Origin: Lonicera japonica
Taxonomy: Eukaryota; Streptophyta; Magnoliopsida; Dipsacales; Caprifoliaceae
Length of the DNA stretch: 64,000 nucleotides
Reading direction: 5' to 3'
Assembly: GCA_021464415.1 (NCBI GenBank)
Contig: CM038467.1
Location: forward strand, 46,747,715 to 46,811,714
Positions 23,191 to 35,289 of this stretch are shown here, in pieces (position 1 is the first letter of the stretch; every line of letters begins with the position of its first letter). Made by a program: the position numbers and the translations under genes. The notes below the pieces were generated by a model that saw only the letters and a program-made list of their open reading frames with translations, had not been told where the DNA came from and did not search any database.

Positions 23191-26100
23191 TATGACGGCC
23201 CGAATACCGTTCTGACATTTTCACCTCCGGGACCCGGTTAATCATGCATGCCGTGCGTGACGGCGGGATTATAACACAAAATCATGACTTTAAGAAATGT
23301 TGTTTCAAAAATTTTTGACATGTGGAGCTTATTTGTATAACAAACCGCCCTGTTAAAAATTAAAACCATTTATATACGAGTACCAATACAAAAAATCTAC
23401 AATAAAACCACTCCACATATAAAAATCTACATAACAAGTTTACATCGAAAATGGTTTATATATCAAAACTGATATCAAAGCTTATACAATGGATTTTTAC
23501 AAAATAATAGAACCAATCACTTCATACAATAAGGTCCTTTTCGTAAAGGACCCAAAGAACAGTTTATGGACATCAGAGACTACTAGACTTGTAGGCCATG
23601 CGATAATCCCCGATGCTTGAACTGCAAAATTGTTTTAGAAAATTGGATAAGCCAAATTTGGGCTCAGTGGGAACTATATAGGTTTTACATATAAAATAAT
23701 TGTTTTACATTAATGCAATAGTTTGAAAAACTGTGCAGTGTAATGCAACTGACCCACACGTGCATGCAACCCTACTAGGAATCCAATCCTAGCCATCGGA
23801 AGCTAACTGTCTGATCAACTTATCCCGTCCCTAAACTTTCCATGGAATACCCTAAGTTAAATCTCGCATCACTAGGGAATTGTTGATATAAAGCTACTTT
23901 AACATAAACTTTATCTTCCTAAGGTTCGACATGCTACGTGGATTTGCTCTCAATTGCAATTCAATGCTATAATATGCTATCTGATACATATGCCGTAAGT
24001 TGTGATTATTGGCCAAGTATCCATTATTTTCTCTTTAATTATAGTACATTATGGATTCCATATTTGGCCATCTACAAGGCTTTATCACTGGCTTATCCTC
24101 ACAACCAAGCCACGTTCTCACGCTCGAATACCATGTTTCTAAAGGCCATTAGGTTATAATACTTTCCACTTTATGTGTATTATGATCCATTTAATAGCGT
24201 CCGCATTCATCTAGCATCATTCACATCACATTCGAGGCAATATATCATATATACATACACAACAATATAAGATGTGATATGATAATAATAAACACAATCA
24301 ACGTTATCACCATTATCTATATCAACATCACATAAGTCCTCGTATCATATCTTTAGCATAATGCCTCAGTTTCACCCCGTGGTCACTAGGCTTAGAGCAT
24401 ATATTCTCGAAGGACCCCAAGCTTTAAACTAATCATGTTTCCTTCAAACGAGCGAACTGCCGAGGGACTTGGTCTTAACTTGTAATTCATTTGGAGTTGA
24501 ACCTGCACAAGACATTTTCTCGGGGACTACGCTCCAAATAATTAACAAGAAGACACCCGTACAAGCAAGCTCCTCCAACGACGGAACTTTACCTAAGTGT
24601 AGAGCTACTACTTCCCGAAAAACATAGTCCCGTTGATAGAGACGCACGAACTAATCCACAAGCCAGGGAAACTATAAATGCAGGACTATGAATACTCATC
24701 CGCAATAAGGCAATATACATCGATACGATAACATAACATGCGGCTACCACCGCACTGTTTTGGGTAACTCTTTCCCTTGTCCGCTTTGAGTGGATCCACT
24801 CCAGTTACAACTAGGACCGGTACCTCCGACTTGGTATTTATATCCTGGTACCTCCGGCCTGGTAATTATGTCCCATACCCCTAGCCTCAATATGGTGCAC
24901 ATGTATACGTATACCATGGTATTTATATCCCGGTACCTTCGGCCTGGCATTTATAGCTCGGTACCCTCGGCCTGGCATTTATAGCCCGGTGCCCCCAACC
25001 TTATTATTATGAAACTACAATATATCAATAATGCATCGAAAGGCCAACACAATCCATCACACATAGGGCTAATCACATATATAAATACAATACCATATAG
25101 CCCACTATTTGCTAGTCATCAATGTAAGCCTCGTCATCACACTTATAATCCGTATGCTTATCATCATAAGGTTATTCACATTATAGGAGCAACTAGTTTG
25201 TTATTGGTACCATATATATGTCATTACGTCTTATGTGTGTACACTAAGGCCGTTAGTGTGTTGTGATGGTTCCCAAGTCACATCATCAAGCTATGTACCG
25301 GTTCCTATAATTTTAATCTAACCGATAGGTTCAAGGTATACTTAGCTTCACATGGCCTCGGTAACCTATGCCCCACAATTATGTTTCTCACACCATTAGA
25401 ATGTATCTAAGTAGTGTATTTATCACTAGTATTAACGATAGTCTACAAGGAGCGCCAAGTTCACATTACTAAATACGGTTCCGTCTTTGTGGGTTTTTAA
25501 GGAAATCCCTTCAATAGGGCTCGATACTTGTTACTAATGTGATATATAGGTCTTTCTAACCCACAAATAAGCATCTACTATGCACAAATCCCAAAACCTC
25601 CAATTCATAGGTTAAACATGCAACTAGAAAATGGGTTCATTGTGAATCTCCAAACATATGTAGTGAAAACATGAAATTAATCGCACATACATGCAATATA
25701 TGTGTTAACCCATCATTATCAACAACCAATTGGAGTTTAACCTTAGCCAATCCACATGCTTCATTACAAACCTCGGGTTTCATGAAAATCTCCCCCATTT
25801 GTGTAGAAATTTCAAATGCAACATTCAATAATTTGAAAAGCATGTTCAATATAAGTGTTCCCACCTTTATTGATGATATATTGCACAAGATTTAAGAACT
25901 AGGTGAAGTGTTGATGCCACAATCCCGAATCTCTAGCTTCGCCTCACGCAGCCATAGAGGAAGAAGAAGGTAGGAGATGATGAATAGTGGAGGATATGGA
26001 TATTTGGAGCTCAAATCTTGTATCAAGGTGAAATACCCACTAAATCCCTCAAGAATCTCACCCATTTCTCCCTATAAAACCCTCTAAGTGTATATGGAAG

Positions 26101-26798
26101 TGTATGGGTCGAATTGGGTGTTTTGTTGTGATAAATGATGAGAAAAATAAGGTTTAAAGGGGTTAAAATTCGACACACATGGCTCCAAGATCGATCCAAA
26201 GCTTATTCACACAACATTGACCACTGTTAGTATTTTGGTCATAACTTCTTGCTCGGAAATTGGATTGGGGCGATCGTTATGTCCATGGAAAGATAATTCA
26301 AAGATCTATAACTTCCTAAGAGGAAGTCTCCCCAAATTCTGGATGAAAAATTCCCAGAAATCCTCCGAAGACAACGCTCTGACGAAGCACAACCGAATGA
26401 CCAGATTTTACTAACTAGCCTACTTCGGACGCTGTTTTAACCAACAAGGAGTGCGAATTGGCTTTTGGTCAAAACATTAAAGTTGTAGAATGGTATGAAA
26501 CCTAAAAGTAGGAATAAATAGAAGCCAAATTGGATAAAAGACGAGAAAGTTATGATGCCCCAAAGTTGGCTAAAAACAAGAAATCGCATAAGACCAAAAC
26601 TTACGATTTAGGAGCCAATATTGATTCGAACCACTTGAATTACTAAAAGATCACCCACACGAATGTAGGTAGACTGATATGACTAATACGGAGTACTAGA
26701 ATACTATGAGGCTCCTCAATACTAGATTTCACCACCCGAGGTGAAATTTACGAGTGAATGAAGGCAACTACGAGGAAACGGAAGAATGGGGTGTTACA
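23191..26798 (+). mobile_element. Large LTR-like element, 3608 bp, TSD AGGTA
   Basis: Ends TATGACGGCCCGAATACCG and GAATGGGGTGTTACA. AGGTA is directly repeated at 23186-23190 and 26799-26803. The paralogous site at 49420-49430 has no insertion. It carries the ATCATGCATGCCGTGCGTGAC box near the start, GCCAAATTTGGGCTCAG near 23650, a minisatellite at about 24800-24995 and the CATAACTTCTTGCTCGG block near 26230. Long LTRs of Ty3/gypsy chromoviruses of the Del/Tekay type have similar size and TGTAACACCCC-type ends, so a solo LTR of that kind is my best guess. No coding domain. Confidence 0.75.
24800..24995 (+). repeat. Minisatellite of about 29-bp units inside the 3.6-kb element
   Basis: Variants of GGTACCTCCGGCCTGGCATT followed by TATATCCC repeat about six times, interrupted by a block containing the palindrome GTATACGTATAC. 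The reverse-oriented relative carries the same array at about 52036-52215, including the interrupting palindrome. Confidence 0.75.
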
Positions 26799-26823
26799 AG
26801 GTACTTGTGAGTTCCTTTGGGTT
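26799..26823 (+). pseudogene. Ty1/copia RNase H remnant, middle piece
   Basis: Begins with the repeated AGGTA and continues CTTGTGAGTTCCTTTGGGTT, reading CEFLWV. This corresponds to the TCELLWL stretch that follows SAEAEYRA in copia RNase H. Only 25 bp separate two large insertions. Confidence 0.6.
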
Positions 26824-29800
26824 TTTGATGCCCTGAATCTCATTATAGGATTTTGATCCACAAGATCCTGTTAATCACGGATGCCGTCACTCACAACGGT
26901 AGGTGTCGTGTAAAATTTATAATTTAGGAAAAACATTAGCAAATATTACTCATTTCTAAAGTGGTATTAGTAAAAAAATATATATCAATATAAACAAAAT
27001 AAGGTGTATCTTAGATTTTTTTAAAAATTCAGCATGGTCTCCTCTATTTTACGAATAACCAAAACTTGTATAAATGATACTCATCAAATCATTTCTCAAA
27101 CAAACACAATCATTGAAGAAAAGTCCTTTCGTAGTCTAACCATGTTTTAGTAAATTTGTTAATTGATCTGTACAACTTATTTAAAACTCCAAATACAACT
27201 TGATTAGAAAATTCAAAGTAAATATATAAGACAAATTACTAAGTCCAAGCAAACTAAGTTGCCAAACCGTGGACAGCTACTAAGTATATGTGTCATCAGA
27301 GGTAACTAAATATAATACACACGCCATCCCATGAATGTTCCTACAAAATTGGTTTGAAAAATGGGAGTGAGCCAAACACGGGCTCAGTAGGGTTTTATAC
27401 ATGAAAGTATACATAGTAATACACATGCAACGCGCCATATTAAAATAATAAATAAGCCATATGTATACTATATACATATAAGTAGTACTCATCTCAAATG
27501 CCATGAAAATATAGTCAGTGCAATGCACACTAAGTGCAATCCCAACCCAACGAATAAAATGAATTCTTTTAACCAAAATACAGCACGAATGGAAATACCA
27601 CCAAAGTGTATTCATATCAAAGGTAGGCACTAGTTTTATACCATCGTATGATACTTATTGCTTTGTCCATCCATAGGACATATGTAACTGGTAGTTCAGA
27701 CTTGTCCCAGTTACATTCCGTCCATGGGAAAAATAATGCAACTGATAGTTTGGACTTGTCATAGTTACGTTCCTTCCACAGGAACAATAGTAATATGGCT
27801 ACTATAGCCAAGTCTCCCATAGGACGTAATAGATCAACTAGGTATAATTATCTACTGTGCACAGTCTGGTTACTCGAGCCAAGTCCTCCCAAAGAATACC
27901 TAGCGACAAGCCTGCCATAGGCTAATGTATAATGATAATCATATATAAGTAATTAAAGTGTCATGTCCAACTGGTATAACAATAGTGCCTAATAAAGGTA
28001 AAGCCATTAATAAATCTCAAAACTATAATGAGATATAAAAAATAGTAATAATCCCATCCATAAGGAAAAATATAACAACCTTCCATAGGTTTAAAAATCC
28101 CATCAAATAGCGAAAGTAGTAGTAAAGTTCTATACTTTACGAAAAAATATTAAGCTAATCATTTGTGTTCATGTGTTCAATATGTCATTACCATATGATA
28201 TCTAAAGCAAATCTCAACAAATATCATTTTATAAGTTCTAGTACCCATTTTACAAGATAAACCCACAATTGTTACTTTTTACAAACATATGCACATATAT
28301 CCGTAATTTAGAAAAGTGTGGGTTTAAGCCATTTTATACCAATCATGCATAATATCCATATGCTAGTCATATACATGTTTTTGGTGTATATGACTACCAT
28401 ATAATGGTGTGCAACTAGTATTATGAAACTATTTACGCTACGGTGGGTTATAGGTCTAAGTATTAGAAACTATAACATGCAAGTGGGGATTTTGGCTTGA
28501 TTACAAAATTGAGGTTATATTAAATATTTATACATCAAAATAAATCATAAATTGTAACCTCAAACCCGTGCATGCAAGCCAATCACTATCCATACCAAAA
28601 TTCCCAATTTATTAGTAATAAGAACATGCAACAAGCAGTACTTTGAAAAATAAATTTAATACTAGTATTCCCACCTCAATTTGAAGCTTTAACATAAGCT
28701 TGAGAATATTGATGATGATCTACATGGATGGAATTTACATTTCTCCAAGAATCCCTAAGCTCTTCAAAGTGAATAAGATGATGAAGATTAACAATAATTG
28801 TGATTCTTGTTCCATCTTGAACCCATGGTGAAAACCATCTCAAATCTCCCCAAAATCCCCATACATCCTCACTATGGGGTTCTGAATTAGTAGTGTATTG
28901 ATAATGCTCCATATTTGGGGATTTTCGGGCGTAAATGAAATAAAAATCAGGTCAAAGTGTTAAAAATGGGTCAAACCTGATTGATAAATTTTTTTGATTC
29001 ACTGTTCTTATTTTGGGCATAAATTTTCACTCGAAACTCCAATTGATGTACCTTTTTTCCTAATTAAAGCTAACTCGGAGCCATACAACCTTTTGCTCTG
29101 GCAGTTTTTCCAAATTTCTAACATATTGGTGCCAAAAATTCGTCGAAAATAGCAGTCTGCCAAAATATATTATGCTGCATTTTCTGATGCAAGCAGATTT
29201 TAGTTAATTTTCTTACTTTGCGCTTAATTATGACCCACGAGGAGTGTGAATTGAGCCTGGATCAAAAAAATGGAAGTTGTAGAATGGATCAAAATCTAAC
29301 TAATGGCACAAACGAGGAGTTATTTTGCTATCATATGAGGAAGTTATGAGCTTTCAAAGTTATGGAAAAACTTATTTTACCAATAAGGTCATGACGTGGC
29401 CGAAATACTTCCGCGTTTAGGAACCCTGTAGGTTGTCAAGTTATAATACTTGGTAAGTCCAAGTGTCGAACCACAAGGATAGTCGGAAAGACAATATGGT
29501 GATTACAAGTCCAAGGCTTTGTTTAAAGAAGTGGATTGGTTGATTTTAATTGTTGATTTTAAAGTCATGCAATTAAAATTTAAAGTGATGTATCAAATGA
29601 TAAGAAAAGGTTAAGGCATTATATAATTCATTTGCTTTGCAACATTATGTAGAATCAATCTCATTCAAAGTTCTCAATGCAATTCCTAAGTGTCAAGTAT
29701 CTTACACTTTTCTAAGCAAAAGGGTGTGAAGCAAAAGCGACCTATTCCCATATAAATGCCATATAAAGAAAGGGTGTAAGCACAACTCAACACAAATGTA

Positions 29801-31864
29801 TCTCTGCTTTGTATCTTGTAGCAAAGGGTGTGAAGCAAGTGCAACCCATTCCCATAAAATGCTCAACTAAGATACAAATTTAAGATACACCAAAAGAAAA
29901 GGCATAAATTTAAACTAGGCGCTTGAGAACTCATTGTTAGTTTCCCCTAGGTAATTGACTTGATTATGAAATTGGCCACTTAAAGAGTTAAGCAAAATAA
30001 ATCATAACATTTCCTTTGCCTAAGATTGGGAGGTCTAGGTGGTGGATGAACCGTCCGGTATAGACATATTTGATAAATACAAATTGAATCCTTAGGGTGA
30101 TTAGTGGAGTTGTTTATAACATAAACTTAAGAGATCCTCTTTGGCAATACCTTAACTAAGAAAATATTGAGTCTCAAAATCACATAATGTGTAGAAAGCA
30201 CTCAACATATCATTAAAGCATTCAAGGATTCGAATCTCAAATTTATGGTGTTTCCATGAATATCAAAGACTAGTCTGCTTGGCAATGAAAAGTATCTCAT
30301 TCGTAGAAGGAATAAACATAGGCTAGTAAGAAATACACAAGTGTATCATCTCTTCATTAATGCTTGAGAACTAGGTATACAAGGCATACAAAGTCAAATC
30401 ATCTTATGAAGATTATCTTACTAGCTTATGGATGGTTGATTAAATAGAGAAGATGAAGGATTCAACAAGTATTTAACAATACTAACAATGGAATGAGAAA
30501 TGAACTTACAAAATTAATGCATTGCAAACTTCATCTTTTAGCCTTAACAAAGAAATTTACTCCATAATAAATGTAGAGACAAGAATTATAGAAGTGTATT
30601 CCATTTCTCTTCAATGAAGATAATAAATTACAAATTCTAGAGAGAGTGTGATATTCAAGACAAGTAAATAAAAATATTAATAATCCAAGAGTCTAATAGT
30701 CTCTCTATACAATAATGGGGACTATATATATAGATGAGTGTGTTGTCTCCCTCTCCTTTCTCTACTAAAGATCTATGAGAAACTATCCCTTTTGTCCATT
30801 GAAAATAGCCACTTTTGTATAAAATACAATATTCTAGGAGATAGTGATTTCAACCACTATTTAGTCTCCAAGCTAGCTATGAGATAAATGAGCAAAATAG
30901 GGGATGTGACATAAAAGACAGAGCAAGCCATCTAGATTAATTTTGGCTTGAGCTAGATGGATCCAAGTGATGTGCAAAATTCCTTGATTGATCTAGCAAA
31001 AAGCTAGATAGATCTAACTCTTGTTGTCAAGTCTTGATAGATCAAGGAATGAGCTTGATTGATCCAACTATTTGACTTTTCCTTGACTTTTTGCTTTAAA
31101 GGCCAAAAATTGCTTGGTTGATCATTCTTCTTTTACTCAATAAATTCCTCAAGATCTAAAGGCAACAAAATAAACACAAAAGTGCATTTCCAAGCAATGT
31201 TAAATACAAAATATGCTACGAGACTAATCGTGAGATAAATTAGCAAACCGAATGATTTTAGAGAGTTAAATGCGTCAAACGACTCCGAAAATGAGCATAT
31301 TAATGACAATATTATGCGTTTATTAGGTCAATTTTTACTGTTGGCTTACCAAATTCAACCTCGGCTTTCCGAATTGCATTTCAACCATACACTCATATGT
31401 AATATCACTAATGTGACATGTCAGAAGTTTTGAATACACACAAAGATGCCCGAAATAAAAATTGATTACCTAAAGCAAGTCTAGTGATAGAAATTTGACT
31501 AAAGAGCAATTAGACGTCCAAAACTCATTCAGATAATCCGAATTGTGTTGCAACTATACACGCATACATATTATAAATAATAGGACCCACCCTTAAAATA
31601 TATCTGTATTATAAAAGTATGCTCATAATTGAATTTGACCACTCAAAGCCACGAAGGAAAATAAATCACTCTTACAAATAGTTTAATATCTCAATACTCA
31701 ATTGGGCCATCCAATACATGATGCAATTAATCACTAAAGTCCAATCAAACTAATTGGATATGCAAGAGGTGTTCAAAACATAAAAATCGTCCCGAGTCTA
31801 GAACTCACTACCCAAAATGCAACTATGGTAGGATTTATTGGGCTGTGAAGGCACGGGCATTACA
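26824..31864 (+). mobile_element. Large LTR-like element, 5041 bp, TSD GGGTT/GGATT
   Basis: Starts TTTGATGCCCTGAATCTC (degenerate TGTGATGCCCC) and ends GGCACGGGCATTACA. It is flanked by GGGTT (26819-26823) and GGATT (31865-31869), one mismatch. Shared family features are ATCACGGATGCCGTC near 26876 and GGGAGTGAGCCAAACACGGGCTC near 27363. Open frames such as 27280-27630 have no recognisable domain. Part of the length (about 29420-31250) looks like a nested insertion. A 3'-truncated paralogue is at 49441-54957. Confidence 0.7.
29420..31250. mobile_element. Possible nested retroelement fragment (boundaries uncertain)
   Basis: After TTTAGGAAC, where the related element at 23191 continues in family sequence, the text switches to GTAGGTTGTCAAGTTATAATA...GTCGAACCACAAGGA, a phrase I associate with repeat-rich plant retroelement sequence. 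It contains repeated GGGTGTGAAGCAA blocks (about 29700-29840) and repeated TTGATTGATC / GCTAGATAGATC words (about 30930-31080). No target duplication was found, and no empty site is available because the paralogue is truncated earlier. Confidence 0.35.
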
Positions 31865-31912
31865 GGATTCGACCTACACTTTATAAGAAGTGGGATTTAG
31901 TCTGATGAAATT
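31865..31912 (+). pseudogene. Ty1/copia RNase H remnant, last piece
   Basis: Begins with the target repeat GGATT and continues in a copia-like reading: IRPTLYKK, a one-base frameshift, then VGFSLMKFF, matching the ...ELGF--PMKLFCDN region that follows CELLW in copia. Locus copy IV begins directly after it. Confidence 0.55.
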
Positions 31913-33165
31913 TTTTGAGTTATTTTTTGATAATTAGTCTACTTTCGAATTCATTCTTCACTTCTTCAATAGAGGAATATACATGTAGAGGTGGATATAT
32001 ATTTCATTAAGGAAAGAGTCCACCCAAGAATTCTCAAATCCTATATTGTTTCCCGATCCAATTTTTTTTATTTGTTTACATAATTAGTGGGTCCTATCCC
32101 TCATTCATCCCTATAAGTTGCTTAGTACTCATAGTACCACTTTGATTTTGATATTTTGTAAGAATACGCTAATTTCAACCTAATCAATGATAAAGGATAC
32201 AAATTATTTTATACTGTGAGATTTGGTCAGTTTCTTATATCCCAAAAATGAAATTGGCACTATTCTTTTGAGACATCTTGTGGATTTGCATAGGTTTTGC
32301 TGTTTTATGGAATCATTGATTTGGTTTCCATATTTGTATTACAAAACTTTCTATCTATAGGAATAAAGGCAATGGTCTTTACAAAACTAGCACAAATGGA
32401 GTACCACGGTAGCTGATACTAAAGAAATAGAAAAGTTCTGGTCTACTAATATCAAAAACAATTATGAACTCCTTTTATCCAAAATTAAAAGCCGTTATTT
32501 GACTTTCACACTATTTAAGAAAACGCCAATTTCAACGTTACACATGGTAAAGAACAAAACTTTTGTAATTGTTGTGTGATTTGGTTTAAATTGATTTTCA
32601 AAATTGACTCATAATCATTATTTTAATAGAAGGAAAAAAAAAGGAATAGTTTGGTTTATTATTTTCGCAATTCACATGCTCGCAAACAACATTACATGAT
32701 TAACCATGAATGGGAAATTTGAGCACCACGTAGTATCTCTAAATTTTTCCATTTCTGCAACTTTCCTTATTCTTTGCTAAAGCAATCAATACCCACAAAA
32801 CATGCACAAGCATACATAGTTAAATGTTTGCAAATATTATCTAGTCTTAAATTAATAATTGATTGGCTAGTGTGTGAGATTCACTCTTATCAGTTCACTA
32901 ACTAATCAATGCAGTGACTACATGTCATCGTTTAATTCACTTTTGTTAGTTCTATCCTAGTTTTTTAAGCTGGTTTTATACTCATGGACATAAATGTTAG
33001 TAGAGCAGTAGCCATGCCAAGAGTGGGACCAGACATAGTTTGGCCAACTATATCATCTCCGGTATAAAACTGGACATAGTTGATTGGCTACAGCTCAGAC
33101 CGTTTACAACGAAAGCGCGACCTAGGGAACTCCTAGAAATTTAGGGATTTAGGGAGAAGAAATTT
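31913..33165. repeat. Direct repeat, first member, at the left end of copy IV
   Basis: About 1.25 kb repeated at 33166 onward. Both members share TCATTCATCCCTATAAGT, CTTTATGGAATC-type text, the AATTGACTCAT-AATCATTATTTTAAT stretch, the CATGATTAACCATGA site and the TTGGCTACAGCTCAGACCGT block. The first member has no Cassandra insertion. Frames open in the second copy (33452-33664) are broken here. The inverted arm shows the same text at 62900-64000. Confidence 0.7.
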
Positions 33166-34083
33166 TGTAGGTTATTTTCTGATAATTAGTCTGCTTTCAA
33201 ACCTAGTTCTTCAGTTCTTCAATATAGGGATATACATGTGGAGCTGGATATACATCTCATTAAGGAAAGATTTCGCCCAAGAATTCTCAGTTCCTACTTT
33301 GTTCCTCAATCCAAAAGCTTTTTGATTAGTTTACATAATTAGTTGGTCCGGTCCCTCATTCATCCCTATAAGTTTCTTTGTACTCATAGTCCCACTTTAA
33401 CTTTGATACTACTCAATGATCAAAGATACAACTTATTTTCTACTATGAGATTTGGTAAGTTGCCTATATCCTAAAAATGAAAGTGAGACTACTCTTTTGA
33501 GACATCATGTAAAAGAAGCCTTGATTGTGGACTCGCATATGGTTTTGCAGCTTTATGGAATCGTTGATTTGGTTTTCGTATTTGTATTACAAAACTTCAT
33601 ATCTATAGAAATCAAGGATAATGGTATTTCCATACTTGCACAAATGCAGTACCATAGTAGCTGATACAGAGACACAAGAACGGTTGGTTTACTGATATTG
33701 AAAATGACTATGAACTCCCTTCTTCCAAAATTAAAAGTCATTATTTCACTTTCACACAATTTAAGAAAACACCAATTTCCATGTACACATGGTAAACAAC
33801 AAAACTTATGTAACTATTCTGTGATTTGGTATAAATTGATTTCCAAAATTGACTCATGATCATTATTTTAATAGTAGGACAAAAAAATGAACAGATTAGT
33901 TGAATAGTTTCGCAATTCACATGCTCACGAACAAAATCAAATTTGTGACGCCCTGCGAGTGATGAGTACTCCCTTGGAGGGGAGGAATTGTAGCTCAAAG
34001 GGGGCATCCCACATCGAAAGATGGGAGATCCTTGAGACCCATATAAGTAAAAGTTGTTCCCTAATTAAGTACGAGGCCTTCTA

Positions 34084-34188
34084 GGGCTCACTGGCTTCGG
34101 ATCCTATAAGAACTCCGAAGTTAAGCGAGTAGGCGACCAGAGCAATCCCGGGATAGGTGACACCCTGGGAAGCTGGTTGTGAGCTCCC
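34084..34188 (+). rRNA. 5S rRNA-derived module in Cassandra LTR1 (not a host 5S gene)
   Basis: GGATCCTATAAGAACTCCGAAGTTAAGCG is followed by a degenerate box C (GGATAGGTGACACCCTGGGAAG). Box A is intact, while the internal element and box C are mutated relative to plant 5S rRNA. Both termini diverge from a real 5S gene, so a Pol III promoter relic is the right description. Confidence 0.85.
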
Positions 34189-34288
34189 AAAAACAAAGCC
34201 GTGCGAGAAAGGGCTGCCCAGTTGGTGCTGGAGCAGAGCAAATCAAAGTGGACAGTATCGTACTGAGGTGGGATCGGGTTGTTACAAA

Positions 34289-34300
34289 TGGTATCAGAGC
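34289..34300 (+). other. Primer-binding site, first copy (tRNA-iMet)
   Basis: TGGTATCAGAGC, complementary to the 3' end of plant initiator methionine tRNA, two bases after the end of LTR1. Confidence 0.92.
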
Positions 34301-34500
34301 GGACGCCACAAAGTACGATGTGTCGACAAGGACGTCGATTCGCTTGGAGGGGAAGGATGTGACGCCCTGTGAGTGATGAGTACTCCCTTGGAGGGGAGGA
34401 ATTGTAGCTCAAAGGGGGCACATCCTACATCAGAAAATGGGAGATCCTTGGGACTCATATAAGTAAGAGTTGTTCCCTAATTAAGTATTAGGCCTTTTGG

Positions 34501-34605
34501 GGGTTCACTGGCTTCGGATCCCATAAGAACTCCGAAGTTAAGCGAGTAGGCGACCAGAGCAATCCCAGGATGGGTGACCCCCTGGGAAGCTGGTCGTGAG
34601 CTCCC
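34501..34605 (+). rRNA. 5S rRNA-derived module in Cassandra LTR2 (best preserved)
   Basis: Keeps box A (AAGTTAAGCG) and the full internal element and box C (GGATGGGTGACCCCCTGGGAAG) of plant 5S rRNA, followed by a diverged 3' end. Of the three modules this one most closely retains the Pol III internal control region. Confidence 0.88.
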
Positions 34606-34705
34606 AAAAACAAAGCCGTGCGAGAAAGGGTTGCCCAGTTAGTGTTGGAGCTGAACCACTCAAAGCGGATAATATCGTACTGAGGTGGGACCAGGTTGTT
34701 ATAAA

Positions 34706-34717
34706 TGGTATCAGAGC
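34706..34717 (+). other. Primer-binding site, second copy (tRNA-iMet)
   Basis: TGGTATCAGAGC again, two bases after the end of LTR2, proving that a second internal domain is present. Confidence 0.92.
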
Positions 34718-34916
34718 GAACCCCACAGAGTACGATGTGTCGACGAGGACGTCGATTCCCTTGGAGGGGAAGGATGTGATGCCCTGCGAGTGATGAGTAC
34801 TCCCTTGGAGGGGAGGAATTGTAGCTCAAAGGGGGCCATCCCACATCGGAAGATGGGAGATCCTTGAGACCCATATCAGTAAGAGTTGTTCGCTAATTAA
34901 GTACGAGGCGTTCTGG

Positions 34917-35021
34917 GGGCTCACTGGCTTCGGATCCCATAAGAACTCCGAAGTTAAGTAAGTAGGCGACCAGAGCAATCCCAGGATGGGTGACCCCCTG
35001 GGAAGCTGGTCGTGAGCTCCC
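34917..35021 (+). rRNA. 5S rRNA-derived module in Cassandra LTR3
   Basis: Box C (GGATGGGTGACCCCCTGGGAAG) is intact, but box A is altered to AAGTTAAGTA. Confidence 0.86.
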
Positions 35022-35289
35022 AAAAACAAAGCCGTGTGAGAAAGGGCTGCCATGTTGGTGCTGGATCGGAGCCACTCAAAGCGGACAATATTGTACTGAG
35101 GTGGGACCGGGTAGTTACAAAATCATTAACCATGAGTAGGAGATTTGAGTGCCACATAATATCTCTAATTTTTTTCTATTTCTGTAATTTTCTCTCTACT
35201 TTGCTAAAGTAAGCAACACCCGCAAAACATGCACATGCATATATAGATAAACATTGGTGACTATTATCTCGGCTTAATTATATTGCACC

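Larger units (their letters stand above)
33944..35119 (+). mobile_element. Cassandra-type TRIM retrotransposon, tandem three-LTR form
   Basis: Structure is LTR1 33944-34286, internal 34287-34357, LTR2 34358-34703, internal 34704-34774, LTR3 34775-35119. Each LTR starts TGTGAYGCCC and ends in GTTACA or a one-base variant. Each internal domain is only 71 bp and consists of a tRNA-iMet primer-binding site and a purine tract GGAGGGGAAGGA. Each LTR embeds about 105 bp of 5S rRNA-derived sequence, the hallmark of Cassandra. No coding capacity. The site is flanked by AAATT and AAATC; empty paralogous sites at 41873 and, inverted, near 62862 read CAAATGATTAACC. A normal element has two LTRs; the extra LTR-internal unit implies recombination between LTRs or tandem integration. 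Confidence 0.93.

Noticed and set aside
27280..27630. 116-codon minus-strand open frame
   Set aside because: Lies inside the non-coding LTR-like element at 26824-31864, has no recognisable domain, and falls mostly in a stretch deleted from the paralogue at 49.8 kb.
33452..33664. 70-codon plus-strand frame containing LYGIVDLVFVFVLQNFISI
   Set aside because: The tandem partner at 32294-32410 has stops and shifts in the same frame, and no family is recognised.
34084..35021. A host 5S rRNA gene array
   Set aside because: The three modules lack proper 5S termini and are embedded in LTRs with primer-binding sites and purine tracts.
34104..35053. Several overlapping open frames of 60-128 codons on both strands
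   Set aside because: They are readings of the GC-richer Cassandra LTRs and 5S-derived modules and repeat with each LTR.
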